DNA of 64,000 nucleotides from Flavobacterium luteolum (GTDB lineage: Bacteria; Bacteroidota; Bacteroidia; Flavobacteriales; Flavobacteriaceae), in contig NZ_CP114286.1 of assembly GCF_027111275.1 (NCBI RefSeq), positions 806,001 to 870,000 on the forward strand, given 5' to 3'. Every line of letters begins with the position of its first letter. The stretch's first letter is position 1. Position numbers and translations under genes: made by a program. This document shows positions 18,305 through 28,027 of the stretch, piece by piece. The notes under the pieces were generated by a model. It made no database searches, was not told the origin of the DNA, and saw nothing but the letters and a program-made list of their open reading frames with translations.

Positions 18305-19753
18305 TTAGTTTTGAAAATTAACTTCACTGTCTGGCAATGGCACCACGTATTTAACTGCATTCATGGTAACATTTCCTGAAGAAGCAGAACCATTTGGAAT
18401 TGCAGTAGAATTGATTCTTTTGTAATAGAAGAACAATTGCCCTTCGCCAATAAATTCTTTTCTATACTCTTTTGTAATTTCTGTAGCTAACACTGCACTA
18501 GCGGCCAAATTGGTCAGACCTCGATTAAATCGAAGTGTGTTTAAAAAAGCAATACCGTCTGCTGGAACTGGTGCTGTTTCTGCTGCAATAAGATACAGTT
18601 CTGAAAGTTTGAACATCGGAATCTGAAAACGGAAAAGTTTCGTTTTGTCTGTTACATCTTCATACTTAAAAAATGTCTTCTGGGTTTTTCCTCCCGAAAT
18701 TGGAATTTTCCAGCTTGGCAAACTTCTATAATCATTATCATTGGACTCAAAAACAGCATTTATTCTGCTCAACATTGGAGCATAAATATTAAAATCATCT
18801 AAACTTGAATCAAAAAGTGCTTTTTGTTTTAGGTATAAAGTTTGATCGCTAAGAGCAAAGAAGTTTTCTGAAGAAAAAATACGATCTGGATTAGAAGTAT
18901 TAGTAGCTTCCAAGAATGGAGTCCAAGTAATAACAGGCTGTCCTTTTACGAAATTTATAACTTCAGTTGCTACAGCATAAGCTCCCGTTTTATCTCCAGC
19001 GTATAACAGAACTCTTGCTTTTAAACATTTTACCGCCAATATATTCATCCTTTGTCCGCGATTTACAGAATAATACGGATTCGAATCAAATTCCGTAGAA
19101 CCCGTATATTTTCCTGTAGTCAATATGGGATCTTTTGCTAAAAGTACAATTGCAGCATCTAAATCGGCTATGATTTTGGCAATAACATCTTGAGCTGGCA
19201 AAAGCGGTTTATTTACAGTTACGGCAGCATCATAATAAGGTATTGATGGATCTGCTGGCGCTACTTTGTAAATTGGCCCGTACATTCTTAACATGTCAAA
19301 ATGTATCATTGCACGAATGGCGATTGCTTCTCCTTTTAAAATAGCTGTTTTTTCTGCTGAAATAACTTCAGGATGTTCCTCAATACTCTCTATAAATTTA
19401 TTTGCAGACAAAACGGTTGTAAATGCACTTTCCCAAATTCCAGCAAAAGCAGTTTTAGAAATTGTTTCTTCATACGAGTACGTCGATATTTTGTTTTTAA
19501 CATGCGATCCTGACATATTATACTGCTGCCCTAAGATTTCTACAGCATCCATTGTGAGCTGTCTACCGTAAAGACTATTTGATGCCAATTGAAGATAAAG
19601 CCCGTTATGCACATTCTGCACACCTGCCTCCGAGCTGTAAGCCTGATCTTCTAAAATTTTATCTTGTGGCACAACATCCAAAAAATCACTGCAGCTTATT
19701 ACAGTTAAAGATGCAAGCAAAAGGATTGTAATTTTATATAAATACTTGTTCAT
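18305..19753 (-). CDS. RagB/SusD family nutrient uptake lipoprotein
   Basis: 482 residues with lipobox SLTVISC and the family-typical start CSDFLDVVPQDKILEDQAY. The N-terminal helical TPR-like scaffold and the C-terminal SusD region (LSELYLIAAETAPV, LNTLRFNRGL, YRKEFIGEGQLFFYYKR) are all present. SusD proteins form the lid over the SusC channel and bind substrate at the cell surface. The gene lies 10 bp downstream of SusC. The substrate cannot be read from the sequence; no glycoside hydrolases are nearby, but proteases are. Confidence 0.93.
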   Translation of the reverse strand: MNKYLYKITILLLASLTVISCSDFLDVVPQDKILEDQAYSSEAGVQNVHNGLYLQLASNSLYGRQLTMDAVEILGQQYNMSGSHVKNKISTYSYEETISKTAFAGIWESAFTTVLSANKFIESIEEHPEVISAEKTAILKGEAIAIRAMIHFDMLRMYGPIYKVAPADPSIPYYDAAVTVNKPLLPAQDVIAKIIADLDAAIVLLAKDPILTTGKYTGSTEFDSNPYYSVNRGQRMNILAVKCLKARVLLYAGDKTGAYAVATEVINFVKGQPVITWTPFLEATNTSNPDRIFSSENFFALSDQTLYLKQKALFDSSLDDFNIYAPMLSRINAVFESNDNDYRSLPSWKIPISGGKTQKTFFKYEDVTDKTKLFRFQIPMFKLSELYLIAAETAPVPADGIAFLNTLRFNRGLTNLAASAVLATEITKEYRKEFIGEGQLFFYYKRINSTAIPNGSASSGNVTMNAVKYVVPLPDSEVNFQN

Positions 19754-19763
19754 AATCTCTTTA

Positions 19764-22700
19764 TTAAAATGATAAATTAAGACTCAAAGAATATATTCTT
19801 GAGAAAGGATAATCAATACCACGTTCTGCTTTAATTGTTGAAACTCGGAAGAATTCATTTGCCAAAGCATTAAATCCTAATGCGGTTAAACCTGCTCTTT
19901 TTAACCAAGCTCTATCTGTAACACGGTAGCCTAAGCGAATAGATTCTCCAGAGATATAATCGTCTTTTTGGATAAAACGTGACGAAATTGGCGTATTATT
20001 GGTTAAGCCAATTGCTTTAAATTGCGCCATTTGACCCGGAGTTGTCCAACGGTCTGTGAAAGCTCGCACATCTTGATTATCGAAAACATTGTCTCTCGAA
20101 ATATTCTCTACTTTGTTGTATAAGGCAGAGTTAAATCTCTCTGCACCAAAACTGTAACGTACAAACAATCCAAAACTAAATCCTTTGTAATTTAAGTTTG
20201 TAGAAACCACTCCTGTAGCCGTTTCTCTAGAATTTCCCATTACAACTTCATCTTTTTTATCTAAATCAAAAGTAGTCTGGCCATTTTTCTTTAAGAAAAC
20301 TTCTTTACCCGTTGCAGGATCAATTCCTAATGAAGGTACAGCCCAAAGATCGTTGCTACTTGCTCCGTCATAATATCTCGTTAAGCTGGTTGTTTTTTGC
20401 GCTTCAGAGTTTAGAGAAGATAATGCGTTACCGAAACCTCCTAATTCATTGTCTCCAGTAGTTCCCATTAATCCAATTCCCCAAACAAAATTTCGACTCA
20501 AATCGTAGATGAAATTGTAGTTCATTTTTAGTTCTAATCCTTGAGTAGTTAAATACCCAACATTTAAAGGATAACCGTTAAGTCCTGTAGAAGCCGCAAG
20601 GTCGATAGCTACAATCTGTGGAGATGTTTTACGTTTGTATGCGCCCAAAGTCATCGTTAATCTGTTTCTAAACATAGCCAGATCTAGACCTAAAGACAAA
20701 TCTTTGGTTCTTTGCGCTTCTAAATTTGGGTTTGCAATTTGAGAAACTCCCAATCCTGCCCCAAAAACGTTTGTATTTGCGTTATAAGCATATACATCAT
20801 AAGAAGCAAAACCAACTAAATTCTGGTTTCCAGTCTGACCGATATTGGCGCGTATTTTAAAAATATTGACAATATCTTCGTTCATTTTAAACTCATTGTT
20901 TAAGTTCCACCCAAAACCAATTCCCCAATAAGGCGAGTATTTTTTGTTTGTCCCGAAGTTTGTTGCTCCAGAAATGGTTTGAGTAAAATCGAATAAAAAT
21001 CTGCGGTCGTAAGCGTAGTTAATCTGATTGGTTAAATCTACACTTCTTATCAATTGTGTATAAACTTCTGGTTTCCCATTTGGCTCATATCCAAAAGCGA
21101 ATGCTGGATTTCCTCCAACACCAAGAGGAAATCCTCTTAAAGATGTTTTATAAGAATTGTTTTTTGTTTCTAAAGCCTGAGCTCGTATGGTATAGTTGAA
21201 AGAGTGGACACTTTTGAAAACATTAGAATAAGTTGCACCAAGATTCGCATTCCACTTATCTGTAATAGCTTCGTAACTGCTGTAAGATCCTTTTTCTGTT
21301 GAAATATTATTTACAAAGCGCGTATCGTCTGGAGAAACAAAAACCGTATTGTGGCTATCTAATCTCGAAACAGACAAAGCTCCAGTTGCTTTAATATGCG
21401 GGTTTATATCGTAATTGATCGCAAAGTTATTGGTAAAATCAAAATTTTTTCCTTTATCAAAACTTCCTAAAAATACATTGTAAAGCGGATTTGCAGGATG
21501 GTTTACAATAGTTTGCAAACTCGTTAAAGGCAATGAACTTCCGTCCATATAACGTGTTATGATTCCGTTCTCGTTATATTTTGGATAATACGGACTTGCT
21601 TTTGCCCAAATTTCAAATGAACCATATGGAGATTCCTGATTAGTTCCTCCAGAAACAAAAAACTGGTTGTTAAGACTTAATTTGTTTTTTCTGTAAGTTA
21701 AAGTCGTGTTGTAGCCCCAAGTATCGTGCTCAGAACCTTTCATTGTTCCGGTAAGCGTTCTGTAATTTCCAGCAATATTAAATCTAAATTCATCAGAACC
21801 TCCGCCAAAATTCAAACTGTGTCCCGATGTAATTCCCATCTGAATCGGCTCGTTTAACCAATATGTATTTACACCGCTACGCACAGCTGCAAGACGTCTG
21901 TTATATTCTTTATCCCAAGTTAATGGTGTTGTTTCAGCACTTCCATCCTTAACAATAAATGCTCCAGAAAGCCTTTCGAATTCTAGTTTTTGTGCGGCAT
22001 TCATTAAATGATATACACTCAAATCGGCCAATTCATACGATGAATTGTAAGTATAATTAAACTGCAGTTTTCCAGGAATAGGTTTATTAGTTTCGATAAC
22101 CACAACACCATTTGCAGAACGAGAACCGTATAATGCAGTTGAAGCCGCATCTTTTAATAAAGTTATGCTTGCAATTCTATTAATATCTAAATCGACAACT
22201 TGCTGTAAAGTAGTTGGAAATCCGTCCAGAATAAACAAAGGCTGGTTTGGATCATCTCTAAATTGGCTGTCAACCTGATTGGCTGTTAAACTTGTCTGCC
22301 CTCTCACCTCTATTGTTGGCAGAATATTTGGGTTTGAACCTGCAATATTATTATTAACAACAATGAAAGACGGATCTAATGATTTTAAAGCTTGTACCGC
22401 ATTTTGCGTAGAAATCTGTCTTAATTCTTCTCCCTTAAAAATAGTTACTGCACCAGTTATCAATTCTTTTTTTCGAACTGTAACTCCCGTATTTACAACA
22501 ACTCCTTCAAGTTCTTTTCGCTCTTCCTGAAGTTTTACATTAATTACTTTTCTGTTATTAACATCAACAATTTGCGCGCGATGTCCTATATAAGTAAATA
22601 AAATCTGCCCATCGTCTGGAGCCATGATGGTATATTTACCATCAAAATCAGTTTGAGTGGCAGCTCCTGTACCTTTTACCTTGATATTAACCCCAGGAAT

Positions 22701-23141
22701 AGGCTCTCCTTTATCATTGGTAACCGTTCCTTTAATTTCGATTATTTTAGATTGAACGACAACTTTCTCTGCTTTTCTTTCTTTTACAATAATCGTATTT
22801 CCAGCAGAAAAACTAAAGTCAAAATCTTTATCAGAGAAACTGGCTTCCAATAAATCATTTACCTTAATTTTTCCTTTTTTCAAATGTACTTTAGGCAATT
22901 TTTTAAATAAATCTTCCTGATAAATAAAAGTATAATTGGTCTGTTTTGTAATGATGTCAAAAACTTCGTCAACAGATACTGTTTTATCAGCTGTAATTAC
23001 AACTTTCGTGTTTTGTGAAAATAGATTTACGGGAGAAAAACCAAAAATTGTAGTACAAAACAAGAAGATAAAAGTTCTCATAATGTTAATAATTAGCCGC
23101 TTTCTAAAATAGAAATAGGCACTGGTTAATTTAAATTTCAT
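19764..23141 (-). CDS. SusC/RagA TonB-dependent receptor with STN signalling domain
   Basis: 1125 residues. After the signal region there is a secretin/TonB N-terminal (STN) domain (VDEVFDIITKQTNYTFIY), then a carboxypeptidase-regulatory beta-sandwich (KGTVTNDKGEPIPGVNIKV) and a plug domain (RIASITLLKDAASTALYG). A large beta-barrel follows, ending in LSLNLSF. It imports a substrate across the outer membrane using TonB. The STN domain together with the FecR and ECF sigma genes just upstream points to substrate-dependent self-induction, as known for FecA-type systems. The longer N-terminus before MRTFIFLFC is common in this family, so the first ATG was kept. Confidence 0.93.
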   Translation of the reverse strand: MKFKLTSAYFYFRKRLIINIMRTFIFLFCTTIFGFSPVNLFSQNTKVVITADKTVSVDEVFDIITKQTNYTFIYQEDLFKKLPKVHLKKGKIKVNDLLEASFSDKDFDFSFSAGNTIIVKERKAEKVVVQSKIIEIKGTVTNDKGEPIPGVNIKVKGTGAATQTDFDGKYTIMAPDDGQILFTYIGHRAQIVDVNNRKVINVKLQEERKELEGVVVNTGVTVRKKELITGAVTIFKGEELRQISTQNAVQALKSLDPSFIVVNNNIAGSNPNILPTIEVRGQTSLTANQVDSQFRDDPNQPLFILDGFPTTLQQVVDLDINRIASITLLKDAASTALYGSRSANGVVVIETNKPIPGKLQFNYTYNSSYELADLSVYHLMNAAQKLEFERLSGAFIVKDGSAETTPLTWDKEYNRRLAAVRSGVNTYWLNEPIQMGITSGHSLNFGGGSDEFRFNIAGNYRTLTGTMKGSEHDTWGYNTTLTYRKNKLSLNNQFFVSGGTNQESPYGSFEIWAKASPYYPKYNENGIITRYMDGSSLPLTSLQTIVNHPANPLYNVFLGSFDKGKNFDFTNNFAINYDINPHIKATGALSVSRLDSHNTVFVSPDDTRFVNNISTEKGSYSSYEAITDKWNANLGATYSNVFKSVHSFNYTIRAQALETKNNSYKTSLRGFPLGVGGNPAFAFGYEPNGKPEVYTQLIRSVDLTNQINYAYDRRFLFDFTQTISGATNFGTNKKYSPYWGIGFGWNLNNEFKMNEDIVNIFKIRANIGQTGNQNLVGFASYDVYAYNANTNVFGAGLGVSQIANPNLEAQRTKDLSLGLDLAMFRNRLTMTLGAYKRKTSPQIVAIDLAASTGLNGYPLNVGYLTTQGLELKMNYNFIYDLSRNFVWGIGLMGTTGDNELGGFGNALSSLNSEAQKTTSLTRYYDGASSNDLWAVPSLGIDPATGKEVFLKKNGQTTFDLDKKDEVVMGNSRETATGVVSTNLNYKGFSFGLFVRYSFGAERFNSALYNKVENISRDNVFDNQDVRAFTDRWTTPGQMAQFKAIGLTNNTPISSRFIQKDDYISGESIRLGYRVTDRAWLKRAGLTALGFNALANEFFRVSTIKAERGIDYPFSRIYSLSLNLSF

Positions 23142-23200
23142 AAATTTACATGTTAATTGGTTGGTTGGTTAATAAAACTGACTTACTGGTTGATACACAG

Positions 23201-23248
23201 AAAGGGATAAAGCGCAGTACGGTGAGAGGTCTAAACTTTAATCCCTTT
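23201..23248 (-). terminator. Imperfect hairpin between fecR and susC
   Basis: AAAGGGAT (23201-23208) pairs with ATCCCTTT (23241-23248), and the stem can extend by AAAG/CTTT with a one-base bulge. It lies just after the anti-sigma stop and may end that transcript before the SusC promoter region. No long T-run is seen. Confidence 0.4.
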
Positions 23249-23254
23249 TCTTTT

Positions 23255-24403
23255 TTATTTGATTATAATCTTATTGTCTTTTTTCTCATAGGCATTAATA
23301 AAATTAATATTCTTGATCGTGGTTAATATATCTTCTAATTTCTGATTCTTATTTAAAACCCCATTAAACTTAACATTGCCAAGCGCTGGATCTGCAAACA
23401 CGATATCAACATCATACCATCTTGACAATACTCTCGCAATATCTTTTAGAGGCATTCCTTTAAACACAAACAAACCTTTTCTCCAAGAAATCTCATTGTA
23501 AACATCGACTTCAGAAACACTGATATTTCCGTTATACTCCGTTATTTTAGACTGCTGGCTCGGAGTCAGAATTTGCTTTTTAGCAGCATTGCTCACAGCA
23601 ACAACTCCTTCTACCAAAGTGGTATAAATAGCTGGTTCGTCTCTGTACGCCTTAATATTAAATTCAGTTCCGATAACCTCAACATTCTGTTCTTGGGTTT
23701 TTACTTTAAATCTTGAACCTTTATGTTTGGTACTTGGCGATACTTCAAAATAAGCCTCTCCATAAACCAATTCTACTTGTCTGGTTTGTCCATCAACAAA
23801 AGCAACCGGATATCTTAATTGCGATTCAGAATTCAGCCACACTTTGGTGCTGTCCGCCAGCTGTACAAAAAACTGTCCGCCTCTCGGAATCGTTAAAAGG
23901 TTATTGGCAATTGCCACAGATTTTCCGTTAGAATTGTAAACCAATTTTTCTCCGTTACTAGAAGCATTTCCTTTGGTATATGATTTTCCTTTTTCTAATG
24001 CAATTACAGAACCGTCTTCCAGAGTCAGAGTGGCTTTATCGCTTCCGATTAAGATTTCTTTGTGTGCCACTTGCGGAGTTTCAATTTTAAGAGGATTTGT
24101 TTTGCTTACTATTAATGAAATTGAAATCAGCAATAACAATGACGCCGCCATTGCAGTCAGTTTAAAAGCTGTTTTGGTATAAAATGGTTGAATTGGTATT
24201 ACTTTAGATTCTTCAGATTGAATGGCGTTTTGAAGACGGGCTCTCATTCTAAACTCAAGCTCTCCTTTAGATCCTAAAGTTTCATCCCAATCTTTATCGG
24301 TTTGAAAACTTTCGTAATAATTCAATAATTTATTATTCTCCTCGAGATTGGTATCACCGGAAAGATATCTATTTAGTAACAGTAAGAAATCCTCTTTTTT
24401 CAT
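23255..24403 (-). CDS. FecR family anti-sigma factor
   Basis: 382 residues. The N-terminal 80 residues are cytosolic and should bind the sigma factor. A membrane helix follows (LTAMAASLLLLISISLIV, near residue 90), then the periplasmic FecR domain (TIPRGGQFFVQLADSTKVWL). At the C-terminus is the DUF4974/STN-like domain (FKGMPLKDIARVLSRWYDV). It relays the occupancy of the outer-membrane receptor to the ECF sigma factor. The neighbours on either side, sigma factor upstream and STN-bearing SusC downstream, fit exactly. Confidence 0.93.
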   Translation of the reverse strand: MKKEDFLLLLNRYLSGDTNLEENNKLLNYYESFQTDKDWDETLGSKGELEFRMRARLQNAIQSEESKVIPIQPFYTKTAFKLTAMAASLLLLISISLIVSKTNPLKIETPQVAHKEILIGSDKATLTLEDGSVIALEKGKSYTKGNASSNGEKLVYNSNGKSVAIANNLLTIPRGGQFFVQLADSTKVWLNSESQLRYPVAFVDGQTRQVELVYGEAYFEVSPSTKHKGSRFKVKTQEQNVEVIGTEFNIKAYRDEPAIYTTLVEGVVAVSNAAKKQILTPSQQSKITEYNGNISVSEVDVYNEISWRKGLFVFKGMPLKDIARVLSRWYDVDIVFADPALGNVKFNGVLNKNQKLEDILTTIKNINFINAYEKKDNKIIIK

Positions 24404-24560
24404 TTTTTATTGTATTATTTCGGGAGTATATGAGATAAGTAACCAAAAAGGAATATACCCCCTAGTCCAAATTGATTTTTTTTTTGATTTTTTTTGAAAA
24501 AGAATTAAAAAAGAAGAAAAACCACACACCATCAACCCAACCACTTCATTTTTAATTTTG

Positions 24561-25154
24561 CTAAAAGATATTTTTTGAAAGCCATAAAATCATCGCCATG
24601 CTCATGCTTTCGCCCATAGAAGATCGAATCGTATTCAATGCTTTTGTAATATGGTTTTCGACTGTTTTTGTAGAAATATTAAGTCGTTCGGCAATTTCTT
24701 TATGACTCAGCTGTTCTTCACGACTCAGCTTATAAACGGCCTGGCATTTTTCTGGAAGCGATTCGATAATTAAATTCAGCTGTTGCACCAATTCGTTGTG
24801 CATTAATTGTGTTTCTGGAGTTGTAGATAAGAAACGTTTTTCTAAATCATCAAAAAGTTCAACATGAACTTTGTCTTTATTTTTTCTCAAATGATTAAAA
24901 ACCTGATATCTCGCGCAAGCATACATATATCCTTTTAGCGAAATATGAATTTCGATTTTCTCGCGATTATACCAGATATTCATGAAAATATCCTGAATGA
25001 TATCTTCGCACAATTCTTTGTCTTTAATCACATTATAAGCCGACATAAAAAGTGCCTGCCAAAATTTATTATACAATTCTGTCAATGCCGATTCATCGCC
25101 GTCGCGAAGACGATCGATTAAAATCTGATCCTGATTTAAGATGGAATTTGGCAA
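24561..25154 (-). CDS. ECF RNA polymerase sigma-70 factor
   Basis: 197 residues. Sigma region 2 is seen around residues 20-70 (ALTELYNKFW, DIIQDIFMNIW). Region 4 is at the end (LSREEQLSHKEIAERLNIS, followed by TVENHITKALNTIR). This is the Bacteroidota FecI-like group that pairs with FecR. It probably drives the SusC operon, 157 bp and one gene away. A TAnnTTTG box on the minus strand (complement of CAAACTTA at 25189-25196) lies about 35 bp upstream of the start, which suggests that the sigma gene itself uses the housekeeping sigma factor. Confidence 0.92.
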   Translation of the reverse strand: MPNSILNQDQILIDRLRDGDESALTELYNKFWQALFMSAYNVIKDKELCEDIIQDIFMNIWYNREKIEIHISLKGYMYACARYQVFNHLRKNKDKVHVELFDDLEKRFLSTTPETQLMHNELVQQLNLIIESLPEKCQAVYKLSREEQLSHKEIAERLNISTKTVENHITKALNTIRSSMGESMSMAMILWLSKNIF

Positions 25155-25665
25155 TGATGGCAGTTTATGAAGATTGAATAATTCGCAACAAACTTAATAA
25201 ATTCCGTTAATAATCCTAATTTGTTCTCGACAACACCTTTTTATCTTTGCAATAAACCTTAATTCCATAGTCGGCATAACTTTGTGTATTTTTCAATTCT
25301 AAGTGCCAAACCGCTTTATTTTTTAAGCTTAAGCAAGATTCGTGATTAAAATAAAATGAATTTTTTAAAATATCAGATTTAAATCGCTGTTACGTTAAAA
25401 TTGTATTGTTATTAAATTTCAAAAAAATGACGTAGCCAATTTCTTTAAATCTAAAATTGTTTTTTTTATACTTTCTTTTTTAACTCAAAATTTCCTAAAT
25501 AAAAAAGAACCATAAAATTAGAAACGGATAAAAGCAGATTCGCTATCGCGAAAACGCGGAAAAAAACTGATTTAAAAAAATCTGCGTTAATCTGCGTTTT
25601 CGCGATAGCGAATCTGCTTTATCTGCGTTCAAATCTAGTTTCCTTTAAAAAATAATTCTTTCTGA
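25155..25665. other. Gene-free region with a long inverted repeat
   Basis: No open frame with coding character is visible here. The left part holds the candidate sigma-gene promoter box. The right part, 25531-25620, is a perfect inverted repeat listed separately. The remaining sequence is simple A/T-rich DNA. Confidence 0.5.
25531..25620. repeat. Perfect 27-bp inverted repeat, MITE- or REP-like
   Basis: Arm 25531-25557 begins AAAGCAGATTCGCTATCGCG, and its exact reverse complement lies at 25594-25620, with a 36-base A-rich loop. TCTGCGTTAA/TCTGCGTT direct repeats lie in and beside the right arm. It forms a long hairpin between two minus-strand genes, has no coding content, and its CG-rich arms differ from the surroundings. 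Confidence 0.75.
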
Positions 25666-26259
25666 TTAATAATAAATATTCAAGAGAATATTTGACTTCG
25701 AAGTATCAATTATTTTTTCAAGTCTTTTAAAAAATGTTTCACTTACCATGGGACAACCGTGGCTAAGAGCAATGTAATGATCCTGCTCACCTTCTGGCAC
25801 TGCTGAATACGAATGCAATACAATCATTCTTTTAATAGCATTATTATTCGTTGGATCCAATCCTTTTAAAACATATGCTTTACCAAAGATACCTCTATAC
25901 GCTTTGCAAATAGCATAACGTCCAAGTGAAGTGCAATTTGAATTGGGTTCGTTGCTAAATTTAAGTTCTCCTTTTATACAGGTTTCAGAACCAGAACCGT
26001 TTGCAACTAAACCTTCATCAATTACTGTATTATTTACTAGATCATAAACAAAGAATCTATTTTTACCCGATTTAATCTTCATATCGATAAAAAATGCAAT
26101 TTTAGAATTATAAGCAACAGAAGCGCTCATTTTTTTGACATTTTCAATCTGCTGATTAAAGCGTTCTTCATCCATATCAATTAAAGTTTTTTTTTCTTTT
26201 GGTTCGAGATTTCCCCAAAAACACATGGTAAGCAAGAATAATAAGTTTACTATTTTCAT
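25666..26259 (-). CDS. Murein L,D-transpeptidase catalytic domain protein (YkuD-like)
   Basis: 197 residues with a signal peptide (MKIVNLLFLLTMCFWG). The L,D-transpeptidase signature is present: H149, then a spacer, then SHGC with H167 and C169 as catalytic residues (IVLHSYSAVP, ALSHGCPMVS). The spacing and the N-terminal part (FFVYDLVNNTVIDEGLVANG) match the YkuD_2 branch found in Bacteroidota. It probably acts on peptidoglycan in the periplasm as a transpeptidase or a trimming enzyme. The gene is divergent from the MocR regulator with a 204-bp gap. Confidence 0.85.
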   Translation of the reverse strand: MKIVNLLFLLTMCFWGNLEPKEKKTLIDMDEERFNQQIENVKKMSASVAYNSKIAFFIDMKIKSGKNRFFVYDLVNNTVIDEGLVANGSGSETCIKGELKFSNEPNSNCTSLGRYAICKAYRGIFGKAYVLKGLDPTNNNAIKRMIVLHSYSAVPEGEQDHYIALSHGCPMVSETFFKRLEKIIDTSKSNILLNIYY

Positions 26260-26413
26260 AAATATATCGCTTCAATTTCAAAGCATTAATAATCATTCAT
26301 TTAAAGCTGCAAAACTAAAACTCTAACTTTCAGCAAAGTGTTTGTAAAAGACTAAAAAACAGCAAAATAAGTTTTTTTAATGCAAATAAAAGTGTGTATC
26401 CATCATAAAAAAT

Positions 26414-26463
26414 TATATTTGGACTATCTTATAAAACAAATTCACCCAAAATAAACAGTCCAG
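26414..26463 (+). promoter_or_regulatory. Candidate promoter and operator of the MocR-type gene
   Basis: TATATTTG (26414-26421) fits TAnnTTTG. It overlaps TGGACT (26420-26425), which is matched by its complement AGTCCA at 26457-26462, directly before the start codon. The two half sites flank the inferred transcription start, as expected for autorepression. No clear -33 box was found. Confidence 0.4.
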
Positions 26464-27873
26464 ATGCTTCGACCTTGGCCATTAGAAATTCAGCTCGATA
26501 AAAAATCAGAGAAGACAATTTACCTTCAAATTGCCGATGCTATAATTGATGCCATAAAAACTGGAAAATTAGTAAGTGGAAATGCACTTCCTGGAAGCAG
26601 ACAGCTTGCCCAATTATTAAAAGTTAATCGAAATACAGTTGTGGAAGCCTTGGATGTTTTGATTGCCGAAGGCTGGCTTATTACGATTGATAGAAAAGGG
26701 ACATTTGTAACCGATTCACTTCCCAGCATCAATCATTCATCAGAAAATAAAAAAGATTCCGAAATTATAATTGAAGAATCTAAAACCTTCCTAGTTTTTG
26801 ATGACGGACTTCCAGACAGCCGATTGGCTCCTATGAATGATCTGGCAAGAGCATATCGCGAACTCTTCAGCCGAAAATCGCGCTGGCAGATTATGGGTTA
26901 CAGCAGTGAATTGGGGAATTTGGAATTTAGAAAGTCGATTGCTCAAATGCTGAATTTTAAACGAGGCATGAGTATTTCGCAGGATCAAATCTGTATCACG
27001 CGCGGAAGTCAGATGGCTATGTATCTCGCTTCGCATTGTATTTTAAAATCTGGTGATTTTGTTTTGGTTGAAAATCCAGGTTATAAACCCGCATGGGAAA
27101 CTTTTGAAAATGCTGGCGCAATATTACTTCCTGTAAATGTAGATTCGGACGGATTGGATATTGATCAGGTTGAGAAATATCTGCAGCATAAAAATATAAA
27201 AGCCATTTATGTAACACCTCATCATCAATTTCCGACCACGGTAACTTTGTCTTTAAAAAAGAGATTAAAACTGATTGAACTTTCTAATCAATACAATTTT
27301 ACGATTATTGAAGACGACTATGATAATGAGTTTCATTTTGGCCAGCGTCCAATACTTCCAATTTCCAGTTATGCAGCTTTGAAAAACTATATTTATATTG
27401 GCACTTTCAGCAAAATTGTTGCCCCTGCGCTGCGTATTGGATATGTAGCCAGTTCAAGAGAAAACATTCAGAAAATCGGAAACCATAGAAAAATAATTGA
27501 TGTTCAAGGCGACAATATTATGGAAGAAGCAATTTTAAATCTCATCAATGAAGGCAAAATAAAACGTCATCTTAAAAAGGCCAATTTGGTTTATAAAAGC
27601 AAAAGGGATTATTTTGAAAGTTTGCTAAATCAATATCTTCAAGATAAAATTACTTTTACAAAACCCGAAGGCGGACTTGCTTTTTGGATTGTTCCAAAAG
27701 AAGAGATTAACGTTCTTGAGATTTTTGAAAAGCTGAAATTGCAAGGAATCCAAATTATGAGCCCAGATCGATTTAGTTTTGACGAAACCATTAAGGGTTT
27801 TCGCCTAGGTTATGCTTCCCTTTCAGAAAAACAAATGGAAGAAGGAATCAAAGCGATTGCTAAGCTTTTATAA
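26464..27873 (+). CDS. MocR/PdxR-type regulator: GntR winged helix fused to aminotransferase domain
   Basis: 469 residues. The first 80 form a GntR-type winged helix (IADAIIDAIKTGKL, GSRQLAQLLKVNRNTV). A fold-type I aminotransferase domain follows, with the PLP-binding lysine in GTFSKIVAPALRIGY near residue 315 and YVTPHHQFPT upstream. Proteins of this type sense PLP or a related compound and often control vitamin B6 or amino-acid genes. A PLP-homeostasis gene (YggS type) lies 600 bp downstream and has a palindrome sharing the same TGG-CCA core upstream, so a regulatory link is plausible. Confidence 0.92.
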   Translation: MLRPWPLEIQLDKKSEKTIYLQIADAIIDAIKTGKLVSGNALPGSRQLAQLLKVNRNTVVEALDVLIAEGWLITIDRKGTFVTDSLPSINHSSENKKDSEIIIEESKTFLVFDDGLPDSRLAPMNDLARAYRELFSRKSRWQIMGYSSELGNLEFRKSIAQMLNFKRGMSISQDQICITRGSQMAMYLASHCILKSGDFVLVENPGYKPAWETFENAGAILLPVNVDSDGLDIDQVEKYLQHKNIKAIYVTPHHQFPTTVTLSLKKRLKLIELSNQYNFTIIEDDYDNEFHFGQRPILPISSYAALKNYIYIGTFSKIVAPALRIGYVASSRENIQKIGNHRKIIDVQGDNIMEEAILNLINEGKIKRHLKKANLVYKSKRDYFESLLNQYLQDKITFTKPEGGLAFWIVPKEEINVLEIFEKLKLQGIQIMSPDRFSFDETIKGFRLGYASLSEKQMEEGIKAIAKLL

Positions 27874-27879
27874 AAGTTT

Positions 27880-28022
27880 TTTAAACACATAGAAACATAG
27901 TTTTGCTACTGCTGAAAGGCGTTTCACTTATATTAAAGCACATAGTCTATGTGTTAAATGATGAGTCATTTTTTTTACCTTCTTCAAATAAATATATTAA
28001 TCTATGTTTCTATGTGTTTAAA
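27880..28022. repeat. Inverted repeat element with 21-bp perfect ends and an internal palindrome
   Basis: TTTAAACACATAGAAACATA plus a final G (27880-27900) is the exact complement of 28002-28022. Between them CACATAGTCTATGTG (27939-27953) is a palindrome repeating the same CACATAG motif. The element fills the whole gap between the convergent MocR and DUF2024 genes and may also act as their terminator. Confidence 0.7.
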
Positions 28023-28027
28023 TTAAT

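Noticed and set aside
23157..23174. Short TTGG tandem repeat before susC
   Set aside because: Only about three units of four bases; too short to interpret.
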